Positions 40,493 through 48,503 of a DNA stretch of 64,000 nucleotides are shown piece by piece. The position numbers and the translations under genes were made by a program. The stretch covers positions 28,550 to 92,549 of the forward strand of contig NZ_WBVO01000012.1 in NCBI RefSeq assembly GCF_008933115.1, written 5' to 3'. The stretch's first letter is position 1. Each line of letters starts with the position of its first letter. The DNA is from Phaeocystidibacter luteus (GTDB lineage: Bacteria > Bacteroidota > Bacteroidia > Flavobacteriales > Schleiferiaceae). The notes under the pieces are model-generated. The model saw nothing but the letters and a program-made list of their open reading frames with translations. It was not told the DNA's origin and did no database searches.

Positions 40493-40812
40493 GAGGGTTG
40501 GACTAATAGACTTATGGACTGTTGGAGGGTTGGAGGGTTGGAGGGTTGGACTGTTGGACTGTTGGAAGTGCGGGTTATAGGCTTCGGGCTTCAGGCTTCA
40601 GGCTTGAGGCTCTTGAGGTTAAGATTGGCTATGGCTCAAGATATGTTCTCTAGCATTTCTGATTTCAGTCTATTGCTTGAAGCTTTACACATCTGGCCTC
40701 TCGCCTCATGGCTCAGGCCTGTGGTCTCAGGCCCCAAGCCTCACGCCTCATGGCTCAAGCCTTTTGCCTGAAGCCTCTTGGCTTTTGGCTCAAGCCTCAA
40801 GCCTAAAGGCTC
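40493..40812. repeat. Degenerate repeat tract with inverted arms, copy 3
   Basis: The left arm (about 40493-40620) carries GGAGGGTTGGA units and then AGGCTTCAGGCTTGAGGCT units. The right arm (about 40685-40812) carries the reverse-complementary AAGCCTCAAGCCT / GGCTCATGGCTCA units. The arms could fold into a long imperfect hairpin. No ORF with coding character is present. It lies between hemF and hemB; the family also occurs at 1-100 and 1560-1706. Confidence 0.65.
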
Positions 40813-40817
40813 ACGGC

Positions 40818-41744
40818 TCACCCCTCTTCAATCCAGTTTCGCGGCTGCAACGCCTCCACCAATTTATGTTCTTCTGTTCCTACTTCTGGATGAAAGTCGT
40901 ACTCCCAGCGTGCGCGGGCAGGCAGACTCATCAAAATACTTTCAATTCTCCCGTTGGTCTTCAATCCGAAGAGTGTTCCTCTGTCGTGTACAAGATTGAA
41001 TTCCACGTATCTACCTCGGCGGATTTCCTGCCAAAAGGTATGGTTCTCGTCGTACGGAATGTTCTTTCTTTTCTCTACAATTGGAACGTAGGCCTTCAAG
41101 AATGCTGCACCGTTTGACTTAGCCAGTTGATAGAAGTCCTCGGCTGAGTGTTTCTCATCCGCCCTCATGTAGTCGTAGAAAATACCGCCAATTCCGCGGT
41201 TCTCATTCCTATGTGTGTTAACAAAGTACTCGTCGCACTGTTTTTTAAACTGTGGATAGAAGGCTTCGTCAATCGTATCGCAAGATTCCTTGTGCATCTT
41301 GTGGAAGTGCACACAGTCTTCTTCAAAGAGATAGTATGGGGTGAGATCGGCACCGCCACCAAACCAAGCGTCTTTCACGCTTCCGTCGGCATTGTACATC
41401 TCAAAATAGCGGTAGTTGAGGTGTACCGTTGGCACCATTGGGTTCACCGGGTGAATAACCAAGGATACACCGGTGGCGAAAAACTCGGCACCGTCTACAC
41501 CCAAACGCTTTTGCATCATTTCTGGAAGCGTTCCGTAAACTTCGCTTGTGTTTACGCCGCCTTTCTCGAAAACTTTTCCGTCGCGGATGATGCGCGTAAT
41601 TCCGCCGCCTCCACCTGGACGATCCCAAACATCTTCTTCGAATTCTGCCCGGCCATCTAAAGCTTCAATCTGCGCACAAATCGCATCTTGAATCTCCTTT
41701 ACAAGCTGAGCGAATCGCTCTCTCATTGGGCTCGGCTGGTTCAC
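40818..41744 (-). CDS. hemF: Oxygen-dependent coproporphyrinogen III oxidase
   Basis: 308 residues. HemF blocks: [74 protein letters not shown] and [15 protein letters not shown]. It oxidatively decarboxylates coproporphyrinogen III to protoporphyrinogen IX and needs O2, suggesting aerobic growth. Start overlaps the hemE stop (ATGA, 41741-41744). No HemN is visible in the window. Confidence 0.96.
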   Translation of the reverse strand: MNQPSPMRERFAQLVKEIQDAICAQIEALDGRAEFEEDVWDRPGGGGGITRIIRDGKVFEKGGVNTSEVYGTLPEMMQKRLGVDGAEFFATGVSLVIHPVNPMVPTVHLNYRYFEMYNADGSVKDAWFGGGADLTPYYLFEEDCVHFHKMHKESCDTIDEAFYPQFKKQCDEYFVNTHRNENRGIGGIFYDYMRADEKHSAEDFYQLAKSNGAAFLKAYVPIVEKRKNIPYDENHTFWQEIRRGRYVEFNLVHDRGTLFGLKTNGRIESILMSLPARARWEYDFHPEVGTEEHKLVEALQPRNWIEEG

Positions 41745-42769
41745 TTCTGATAGTTCTTTACAGCGTTTACAAATGCTTTCGCGTGATCTACTGGCACGTG
41801 TGGAAGAATGCCATGACCCAAGTTCGCGATGTAGCGCTGGGTTCCAAAGGCATCAATCATCTCTTTCACCATTTTTTCAATCACCGGAATCGGACTCAAA
41901 AGTCGGCTTGGGTCAAAATTCCCTTGAAGGGTGATGTCTGGACCGGCAAACTCGCGCGCCTGCTGAGGAGTAACCGTCCAATCCACGCCCAATGCTGAAG
42001 CACCGGTCTTGGACATGTCGCCTAGCGCATACCAACATCCTTTTCCGAAAAGTACTACTGGAACATCGTCCATCAATGCCTTGGTGATTTTATCGAGATA
42101 TGGAAGCGAGAACTCCGCATAGTCTTTCTGGCTTAGCATTCCGCCCCAAGAGTCAAACAATTGAATCACATCAACACCCGCTTCGATTTTGCCTTTCAAG
42201 TAGGCGATGGTAGCATCGGTGATAGCATTGAGAAGCTTGTGCGCCAAATCCGGACGATGGAAGCAGAAACTCTTAGCGGTTGAGAACTCTTTCGAACCTT
42301 GACCTTCAACCATGTAGCAGAGGATGGTCCAAGGTGAGCCCGCAAAACCAATGAGTGGAACGCGGTTGTTCAGTGCTTTTTTGGTGAGTTTGATAGCCTC
42401 GTACACGTAACCGAGACTGTCGTACACATCTGGAGTTACGAGGCGGTCAAAGTCCTTTTCCTCGCGAATAGGATTTGGTAGATAGGGGCCTTTGCCCGGA
42501 ACCATTTGCACTTCGATGCCCATGGCTTGTGGAATCACGAGGATATCCGAGAAGAGGATAGCGGCATCAACACCAACCTGGTCGATAGGTTGCATGGTGA
42601 TTTCGGTCGCCATCTCTGGATTTGAAATACGCTCAAAGAATGGGTACTTCTCTTTCAGTTTCATGAAATCAGGAAGGTAGCGGCCGGCTTGACGCATCAT
42701 CCATACAGGGGGACGTGGCACTTCCTCTCCGCGAAGGGCGCGAAGGAGTAGATCATTCTGTAGTTCCAT
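41741..42769 (-). CDS. hemE: Uroporphyrinogen decarboxylase
   Basis: 342 residues. The N-terminal signature [17 protein letters not shown] is complete, with PILFSD-like [42 protein letters not shown] and [19 protein letters not shown] further on. Removes four carboxylates from uroporphyrinogen III to give coproporphyrinogen III. The first 17 nt overlap the 3' end of hemD and the last 4 nt overlap hemF, so translation is coupled along the hem operon. Confidence 0.97.
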   Translation of the reverse strand: MELQNDLLLRALRGEEVPRPPVWMMRQAGRYLPDFMKLKEKYPFFERISNPEMATEITMQPIDQVGVDAAILFSDILVIPQAMGIEVQMVPGKGPYLPNPIREEKDFDRLVTPDVYDSLGYVYEAIKLTKKALNNRVPLIGFAGSPWTILCYMVEGQGSKEFSTAKSFCFHRPDLAHKLLNAITDATIAYLKGKIEAGVDVIQLFDSWGGMLSQKDYAEFSLPYLDKITKALMDDVPVVLFGKGCWYALGDMSKTGASALGVDWTVTPQQAREFAGPDITLQGNFDPSRLLSPIPVIEKMVKEMIDAFGTQRYIANLGHGILPHVPVDHAKAFVNAVKNYQK

Positions 42770-43433
42770 TCTCTATTTGTTCTAGATATTGTTGTGTCAG
42801 TAAGAGTACATCGGGAGAGTCCGGTACAATCATCGGTTCAATCCCGTGGTCGCGCAGCGCTTGAGCGGTGGTTGGACCAATGGCAATGGCCGGTTTATGC
42901 GATGGCCAATCGTTGTGTTTTAGGACGCTGCTCACGTTTCTCGGACTGAAAAACACGACGGCGTCGTACTGATTGAAATCAACCTGCGGATGCGTCGGTT
43001 GTGTCCAATATGTTTCAAGTATTTCGAGGTCCCACTCGTAACTTCCCATGAAGTCTTCGATGGTGGACGTTCTATCCTTGCCGCACAAGTAAAGGGCCGA
43101 GCCAACTTTTGGAAGTCGGTCGACAAGCGCTCGGGCGTTGTCCGCTTTTATCTCAGCCTCAATTCCCAATTCTTCGAGCTTGTCCTTTGCACGAAAACCT
43201 ACGGCTGCCCATCGGGCGTCTTTGCCCCATCCGCGTTGGATGTATTCTTGAGCGGATTCCAGTGCGTGTGGACTTGTAACTATCACCCATTCCTCTACCT
43301 CGGGCATGTCGGCAATGGGCAGGGTAACTGGATCGAGAGCGATTACTTCCGACACCTCAACCATTTGTTCTAGGAGTGACCGGCGATGGTCGCTCAGAAC
43401 TTTGGTGTAGAGTATGTGCGGTTTGCCAATCAT
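42753..43433 (-). CDS. hemD: Uroporphyrinogen-III synthase
   Basis: 226 residues. HemD is poorly conserved, but the two-lobed alpha/beta layout is visible: [19 protein letters not shown] in lobe 1, [15 protein letters not shown] in the hinge, [19 protein letters not shown] and [20 protein letters not shown] in lobe 2. Position between hemC and hemE settles the call. Closes and inverts ring D of hydroxymethylbilane. Its start overlaps hemC by 4 nt. Confidence 0.9.
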   Translation of the reverse strand: MIGKPHILYTKVLSDHRRSLLEQMVEVSEVIALDPVTLPIADMPEVEEWVIVTSPHALESAQEYIQRGWGKDARWAAVGFRAKDKLEELGIEAEIKADNARALVDRLPKVGSALYLCGKDRTSTIEDFMGSYEWDLEILETYWTQPTHPQVDFNQYDAVVFFSPRNVSSVLKHNDWPSHKPAIAIGPTTAQALRDHGIEPMIVPDSPDVLLLTQQYLEQIENGTTE

Positions 43434-44344
43434 TTGAGCTCTTTCAAAATTTCACTGCCGCCGAGTTCGATAACCTCATTCGCCCAGCGACTGCCGAGCT
43501 CGCGCCATTCGGATAGTGCAGCGTTTCTTTCAATCTTGACTTCCTTGGTTCCGTCGAGTGAATGAAGGCAGCCCGTGAAGAAGATTTGATCTCCTGAAAT
43601 TCTGGCTAGTGATCCTATGGGTGCCGAGCAACCGCCTTCAAGTGTTCTCAAGAATGCACGTTCAACGGTACTTGTGATTTCGGCTGTTTCAATGTTGAGC
43701 TTTTGGCAAGCGGCCAATGCTGCTTCGTCGCCATCGCGGTGAGTAATCCCGATAACGCCTTGTGCGGGTGCCGGGATCATCCAATCGAGGGCAATTGCGT
43801 TTTCGGGCACGGCTTCCATGCGGCGAAGTCCCGCGGAGGCCATGATAATTCCGCTCCAATCGTTTTCCTCCAACTTCTTCAATCGGGTTTGAACGTTTCC
43901 GCGGAGGTTTTCAGTGGTGTGTTTCGGATAGCGATGCAGCCATTGCGCTTTGCGGCGGATACTTCCCGTTCCAATCGTCACGGCGCTGTCCACATCGTCT
44001 GTCCACGAAGTGTCCCCCGATGGGATGAGCAAATCCATTGGGTCTTCTCGCTCTAGGTGCGCTGATAGAACAATTCCAGCTGGTGGTTGAGTGGGGTAAT
44101 CCTTTAGGGAGTGGACGGCAATGTCCACCGTATTGTCTTCCAAAGCGTCGTCGAGAACCTTCGTGAAAATTCCGGTAGTTCCGAGTTCGTGAAGAGGTTT
44201 GGAGGTGTCGAGATCTCCTTTACTCTTAACGGCTACGATTTCGGTTTGGAATCCTGCGATACGAAGAAGTCGGGCTACGGTGTGTGCTTGCCACATCGCC
44301 AGCTTGCTGTCGCGTGTACCTATTCGGATAGGGGAGTTGCTCAT
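43430..44344 (-). CDS. hemC: Hydroxymethylbilane synthase (porphobilinogen deaminase)
   Basis: 304 residues. IRIGTRDSKLAMWQAHTVA at the start, VAVHSLKDYPTQPP, TGSIRRKAQWLHRYP, APAQGVIGI and the dipyrromethane-cofactor cysteine in LEGGCSAPIGSLA (about residue 239). Polymerises four porphobilinogens into hydroxymethylbilane. Begins 2 nt after the hemA stop and is coupled to hemD. Confidence 0.97.
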   Translation of the reverse strand: MSNSPIRIGTRDSKLAMWQAHTVARLLRIAGFQTEIVAVKSKGDLDTSKPLHELGTTGIFTKVLDDALEDNTVDIAVHSLKDYPTQPPAGIVLSAHLEREDPMDLLIPSGDTSWTDDVDSAVTIGTGSIRRKAQWLHRYPKHTTENLRGNVQTRLKKLEENDWSGIIMASAGLRRMEAVPENAIALDWMIPAPAQGVIGITHRDGDEAALAACQKLNIETAEITSTVERAFLRTLEGGCSAPIGSLARISGDQIFFTGCLHSLDGTKEVKIERNAALSEWRELGSRWANEVIELGGSEILKELK

Positions 44345-44346
44345 TA

Positions 44347-45585
44347 CTAAGGGGTTACCGATACTCGCGAAGATAGTTCGGTTTGAATCATGTCAACCGT
44401 TTTACCGCGACGAATATGGTGGCAGAAATAGCGTTGCATCTTGTGGCGCAAGTATTCTTCCTCGGTTTCATCGTTCATCGGTTGTTCGTAGGCGTGACTT
44501 ACGAGTTCGGGTAGACTGCTGTATTTCGTTTCGAGAAGAGACTCGATTGAAGCTTGGATTTTAGGTGACTGCGTGCGCATGACGTGCCAATCCAAGAGCT
44601 CTTGAATCTCCTGACTGAGAATTTGTTCTACTTGAGGCGCCTGATTGTGACGTTGTTGAAGGGCTTCCCTTGTCATTTGTGAAAGCTCATCTACGTTGAG
44701 GAGCTTCAATTGAGGAAGGTTTCCAACGGCGGGGTTCACATTAGAAGGAACGGCCATGTCGATTACGGTATGCAATGCCGGCTTGTTCAAGTCTCCCACT
44801 TGAAGAATTGGACGGTCGGCTCCAGTGGCCACAATGAGGATGTCAGCATTGTCAATGGCCGAGTTGAGCTCCGCATGTGGACAAAATACTGCTCCGGTTT
44901 CTGTGGCGTATTGCTCGCTCTTCTCGTCGCTTCGATTCACCAAAGTGATGTTAGAAGCGTCGGTAAGTCCGAGCAAGTGATCTAGCGTGATGCGACCAAA
45001 CTTGCCCAAACCATAAAGTGTGATTTTGGCGTTGGATAGGTCGTCATTTGAATCTTTGATGTACTTGGCTGCAGCGTAAGAAACGGAGGTTGCGCCGGTA
45101 GAATAGGCGGTTTCGGTTTTTACGCGCTTGCTGGCGTGAATCACCTGGTTGATGATTTTCTCCAAGTAGCCGTTGATAGTCCCGGCCTTGAGTGCCATGC
45201 GGAATCCTTTGCGGACTTGCATGATGATTTCGAAGTCGCCAGGAATTTGACTTTCCATTCCCACGCCCATGCGGAACAAATGCACGAGAGCTTTGTAACC
45301 GCTGATATGATACCCGAGATCGTCGAACGCCTCGTGGCCGGCATTGGTGATGTCTAAGAACAAAGCGAGGATGGCCTCAGGATGCTCAGTAGTTCCAATG
45401 ATTTCGGTACGGTTGCAAGTGGAAACGATGAATCCTTTGAAGTCGGTTTGATCGCGCAGGGACGACAAAAGGGCGTGCTGCTCCGTTTCACTCAAGCTGA
45501 AAGCCTGACGATCGTGAACACCCGCCGTCTTGTAACTCACACCGAAGATGTGAAGGTGGTCCAAATATGTTGCGCTTCTCTCCAA
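44347..45585 (-). CDS. hemA: Glutamyl-tRNA reductase
   Basis: About 412 residues from a TTG at 45585 (ERSATYLDHLHIFGVSYKTA). No ATG exists near the conserved start, and the frame upstream to 45627 runs through the promoter box. The catalytic cysteine is in FIVSTCNRTEI, with GVGMESQIPGDFEIIMQVR, GATSVSYAAAKYI, an NADPH-binding LYGLGKFGRITLDHLLG and the C-terminal dimerisation helices. Makes glutamate-1-semialdehyde from Glu-tRNA, the committed step. First gene of the hemACDEF run and divergent from the AraC-type regulator. Confidence 0.93.
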   Translation of the reverse strand: MERSATYLDHLHIFGVSYKTAGVHDRQAFSLSETEQHALLSSLRDQTDFKGFIVSTCNRTEIIGTTEHPEAILALFLDITNAGHEAFDDLGYHISGYKALVHLFRMGVGMESQIPGDFEIIMQVRKGFRMALKAGTINGYLEKIINQVIHASKRVKTETAYSTGATSVSYAAAKYIKDSNDDLSNAKITLYGLGKFGRITLDHLLGLTDASNITLVNRSDEKSEQYATETGAVFCPHAELNSAIDNADILIVATGADRPILQVGDLNKPALHTVIDMAVPSNVNPAVGNLPQLKLLNVDELSQMTREALQQRHNQAPQVEQILSQEIQELLDWHVMRTQSPKIQASIESLLETKYSSLPELVSHAYEQPMNDETEEEYLRHKMQRYFCHHIRRGKTVDMIQTELSSRVSVTP

Positions 45586-45607
45586 AGAGGAATTCTTATT
45601 CTGGTGA

Positions 45608-45615
45608 CAAAAATA
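45608..45615 (-). promoter_or_regulatory. -7 element of the hemA operon
   Basis: On the minus strand this reads TATTTTTG, an exact TAnnTTTG match, 22 nt ahead of the TTG taken as the hemA start. It makes the longer upstream frame impossible on this transcript. Confidence 0.6.
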
Positions 45616-45682
45616 TTTATGCAGCAATTTTAAAAATACCTCTAGAAGTAGAATTAATACCCCTATAAACCGAATCTATTAA

Positions 45683-45699
45683 TTTAGAATCGTTCTAAA
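45683..45699. promoter_or_regulatory. Palindromic operator candidate between hemA and the AraC-type gene
   Basis: TTTAGAA-TCG-TTCTAAA is a perfect 7-bp inverted repeat about 13 nt before the -7 element of the regulator. The outline TTAGAATnnTTCTAA is close to Fur/PerR-type boxes. It could equally be a site for another dimeric repressor. Confidence 0.45.
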
Positions 45700-45711
45700 G
45701 AAAGCGAATCT

Positions 45712-45719
45712 TATTTTTG
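45712..45719 (+). promoter_or_regulatory. -7 element of the AraC-type regulator / hemH operon
   Basis: TATTTTTG, an exact match. The TTG at 45717 that would extend the reading frame lies inside this box, so translation most likely begins at the ATG at 45783 with a leader of about 55-60 nt. Confidence 0.6.
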
Positions 45720-45782
45720 CTGCATCCCTTGATTAATCGGGGTTTACATCAGTTTGATAACGACAAAGCTCGATGGTTTAAT

Positions 45783-46676
45783 ATGGAATTCGAAATTAAG
45801 AAGGATCCTGAAAATAACGCTGAACGAAGTATTGAGCTCATTCGCGTTGAGGAAGGTGTTCGGATGATGAAAATCACTCATGATGGTAACGAATCGTTTG
45901 AAATACAGCGAGTTGTGCCAAAAGGGGTGATTCAATTCTATTTCTCTCTCGAAGGTCAAAGTCGATTCACCTTCGGTGGGAACTACGAACTCCAGCTCAA
46001 ATCCGGCAAGAACTTTTTCTTCTACAATCCCGAAATGGATCTTCCCGTAAATGTCGAAGTTCCTCCCGGTGCACGTCATGTATTTCTATTCCTTACGATA
46101 GAAAGGGTGCATGAGTTGTTTGTAGAAGATGCCGCTGAGCTTCCTTTCTTGTCCAGCGAGAATGTCAATCGCAAGTTTTACGACGAGCGCGTGATTGCTC
46201 CACAGACTACCGTTGTTCTCAACCAATTGTTCAATACGCAGCTTTCACCGCAAGCTCAACGCCTATTCTATCAAGGCAAAGTGTACGAATTGCTGTCTTT
46301 TTATTTTTCGGCGCGAGAGGTCGACACCGTTTCTTGTCCTTTTTTAAATGATGAAGAAAACGTTCGCAAAATCAAGCTGGCTAAGGAATTCATGCTGAAA
46401 CACATGGCCAATCCGCCGAGCATAAAAGACCTTGCTCGGGAGGTAGGCTTGAACGAATACCGACTAAAAGTTGGATTCAAAGAGGTTTATGGGAACACAG
46501 TCTATGGTTATCTGTTAGACCACAAGATGGATCATGCGCGCACGCTGCTCGATTCATCCAAGTATAAAGTAAATGAAGTTGCCTACACATTGGGATATAC
46601 CAATCCAAGCCACTTCATTACTGCCTTCAAAAAGAAATTTGGACTTACACCTAAGAAGTACCTTTCTCACGAATGA
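45783..46676 (+). CDS. AraC-family transcriptional regulator coupled to hemH
   Basis: 297 residues from the ATG at 45783. N-terminal sensor domain (about 1-185) with a cupin-like run, GVIQFYFSLEGQSRFTFGG and KNFFFYNPEMDLPVNVEVPP. C-terminal AraC double helix-turn-helix (about 200-297): PSIKDLAREVGLNEYRLKVG, FKEVYGNTVYGYLLDHKMDH and VNEVAYTLGYTNPSHFITAF. The family resemblance is to PchR-type regulators, which respond to iron-chelate ligands. Its stop overlaps the hemH start (ATGA, 46673-46676), and it diverges from hemA, so it probably controls haem synthesis (inference). Confidence 0.9.
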   Translation: MEFEIKKDPENNAERSIELIRVEEGVRMMKITHDGNESFEIQRVVPKGVIQFYFSLEGQSRFTFGGNYELQLKSGKNFFFYNPEMDLPVNVEVPPGARHVFLFLTIERVHELFVEDAAELPFLSSENVNRKFYDERVIAPQTTVVLNQLFNTQLSPQAQRLFYQGKVYELLSFYFSAREVDTVSCPFLNDEENVRKIKLAKEFMLKHMANPPSIKDLAREVGLNEYRLKVGFKEVYGNTVYGYLLDHKMDHARTLLDSSKYKVNEVAYTLGYTNPSHFITAFKKKFGLTPKKYLSHE

Positions 46677-47692
46677 AATCAGTAGCTATGCTAGTGAATC
46701 TGGGGTCACCAGATTCCACTGAAGTAAAGGATGTCAAAAGATATCTCGGAGAGTTTTTGATGGATGGACGCGTAATTGACGTTCCCTATCTGCTCCGTGC
46801 TTTTCTAGTAAAGGGGATTATTCTCAATACACGACCAAAGAAGTCTGCAGAGGCCTATAAGTCGATTTGGTGGGAAAATGGTTCACCTCTTATCGTGCTC
46901 AGTGAACGTCTTCAAGAAAAAGTACAAGCACACAGCGAAGTAAAGGTGGAGTTGGCAATGCGATATGGCAATCCTTCCATCACAGAAACGCTGAAGCGAA
47001 TCAAGAGTGAGAATCCAGATTTGGAGAACTTGTTCGTCATTCCGCTTTACCCACATTATGCGATGTCGAGCTACGAAACGGTAGTCGAGCGTGTTCGCGA
47101 GGTAGCTGAATCAGAAATGCCAGGAATCAATCTCGATTTTCAAGAGCCTTTTTATGATGATGATCAGTATATCGACATCCTAGCAAAGAGTATTAAGCCC
47201 GCGCTTGAAACACCTTTTACCAAGGTGCTCTTCAGTTATCACGGAGTGCCGGAGCGCCACATCAAGAAGGGAGATGTCACCGGGAATCACTGCTTGAAAG
47301 AAGGGTGTTGCCAGACCAAATCTCCTGCACATGCAAAGTGCTATCGTCACCAGTGTTTTGAAACAACCCGACTCGTAGCCGAGAAGCTTGGATTGAAAGA
47401 AGATCAGTTCAGCGTAAGTTTCCAAAGCCGTTTAGGTCGCGACCCATGGTTAACGCCTTTCACGGATGCAACCTTAAAGGAATACGGGCATCAGGGTATG
47501 GAACGACTCGTGGTTGTTTGTCCCGCTTTCGTTTCCGATTGTCTAGAAACACTCGAAGAAATTCAGGTTGAAGGGGTCCACGACTTCCTAGGGGCTGGCG
47601 GCAAGGCCATCGAGGTGGTGCCTTGTTTAAATGATCGAGAAGATTGGTCGGCCTTACTTGGCAAATGGATCGATAACAGAACAACAGTTTAA
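46673..47692 (+). CDS. hemH: Ferrochelatase with cysteine-rich insertion
   Basis: 339 residues. Opens AMLVNLGSPDSTEVKDVKRY; the metal-site His is in FSYHGVPERHI, and the pattern SFQSRLGRDPWLTPFTD is intact. An insertion after GVPERH carries five cysteines (HCLKEGCCQTKSPAHAKCYR followed by HQC). Comparable internal cysteine clusters bind a [2Fe-2S] cluster in a known class of bacterial ferrochelatases. Inserts Fe2+ into protoporphyrin IX. Translation is coupled to the AraC-type regulator. Confidence 0.94.
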   Translation: MKSVAMLVNLGSPDSTEVKDVKRYLGEFLMDGRVIDVPYLLRAFLVKGIILNTRPKKSAEAYKSIWWENGSPLIVLSERLQEKVQAHSEVKVELAMRYGNPSITETLKRIKSENPDLENLFVIPLYPHYAMSSYETVVERVREVAESEMPGINLDFQEPFYDDDQYIDILAKSIKPALETPFTKVLFSYHGVPERHIKKGDVTGNHCLKEGCCQTKSPAHAKCYRHQCFETTRLVAEKLGLKEDQFSVSFQSRLGRDPWLTPFTDATLKEYGHQGMERLVVVCPAFVSDCLETLEEIQVEGVHDFLGAGGKAIEVVPCLNDREDWSALLGKWIDNRTTV

Positions 47693-47697
47693 AACAA

Positions 47698-47727
47698 AAA
47701 AGTCCCCACCAATTGGCGGGGACTTTT
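47698..47727. terminator. Bidirectional terminator after hemH
   Basis: AAAAGTCCCC (47698-47707) pairs with GGGGACTTTT (47718-47727) around a loop with the inner palindrome CCAATTGG. Serves hemH and the convergent lipoprotein gene. Confidence 0.9.
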
Positions 47728-47747
47728 GCTTTTAAATCGATGGAAAA

Positions 47748-48443
47748 TTACTCTTCCATCTGATAATCTCCTTCGGTTGGAGTTGTGATAGGCATTGCAG
47801 CTTCGCTTCCTTCTTCAATGGCTGTTGCCTCGAAGATGAGTAGCATCTCCATACCAGCCTGGCTCAAACCCTGCTCAATACGAAGAGGTGTGCCTTTTAC
47901 CTGATCGGCAAATCCAGCAGGACCGCCAATTCCACCCATAGCATCTGGTGTGCTCATGACGATGTCTTCAGTCACGTAGATGGTGGTCACGTTTCCTTCC
48001 GCGTTGGTTACTTTGTATCCCTTTGCATTGAATCCGAGAATTTCTTTGGTGTCCCCAGTTTCTTCAACAGTCATGTCGTCTGCTGATTCTTCCGCTTCGG
48101 CTTCCTCTTCACGGCTCATTTCAGAAAGCTTCTGCTTGATGAACTGACCTTGAGAGGCGATGTAAACCATGTCTTCAGCTGGCTTGGCAACGAGGTGCAT
48201 ACCTTGCATGCCGTCCATTTTCATTCCGTAGTTCTCGCCGTCGGATGCCACAACCATTTCAGAAGGTAGCATGCCAGCGAACTGTTGTAGCATTGGGTTT
48301 TCACTTCCATCAGCCATTTCGATAGAAAGACCATAAGTCATCTTTCCCTTGAAGGCTTCTGGTTCTCCTTTCATCATTCCACAGCTTACCATGGCGAACC
48401 CGGCGAGTACTGGAAGTAGGTGTTTTAGTTTGTGTAGTTTCAT
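47748..48443 (-). CDS. Lipoprotein with a DUF4412-like beta domain
   Basis: 231 residues from the ATG at 48443; the frame extends back to 48479, but the lipoprotein signal (KHLLPVLAGFAMVSC, Cys about 21) fits the shorter start. Mature protein: KGKMTYGLSIEMADGSENPM, SDGENYGMKMDGMQGMHLV, an acidic EEEAEAEESADDMTVEE linker, then ILGFNAKGYKVTNAEGNVTT and a C-terminal strand block. The alternation of strand pairs with DUF4412-like phrasing is typical of Bacteroidota periplasmic or outer-membrane lipoproteins of unknown role. Confidence 0.7.
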   Translation of the reverse strand: MKLHKLKHLLPVLAGFAMVSCGMMKGEPEAFKGKMTYGLSIEMADGSENPMLQQFAGMLPSEMVVASDGENYGMKMDGMQGMHLVAKPAEDMVYIASQGQFIKQKLSEMSREEEAEAEESADDMTVEETGDTKEILGFNAKGYKVTNAEGNVTTIYVTEDIVMSTPDAMGGIGGPAGFADQVKGTPLRIEQGLSQAGMEMLLIFEATAIEEGSEAAMPITTPTEGDYQMEE

Positions 48444-48503
48444 ATATCTCTCTCTTTCTAGTGTTTGCGTATTTGACAAAGATGACGAAAATTGTGGGTT
48501 TCC

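Noticed and set aside
40493..40812. CRISPR-like array of short repeats
   Set aside because: The units are degenerate, of varying length, with no unique spacers of constant size and no cas genes.
40514..41117. Plus-strand frames through the repeat tract and hemF (up to 146 codons)
   Set aside because: They consist of repeat-derived Gly/Leu/Ser runs and the antisense of hemF.
45586..45627. Longer hemA N-terminus from a TTG at 45627
   Set aside because: It would overlap the -7 element at 45608-45615 and has no counterpart in the conserved start of glutamyl-tRNA reductases.
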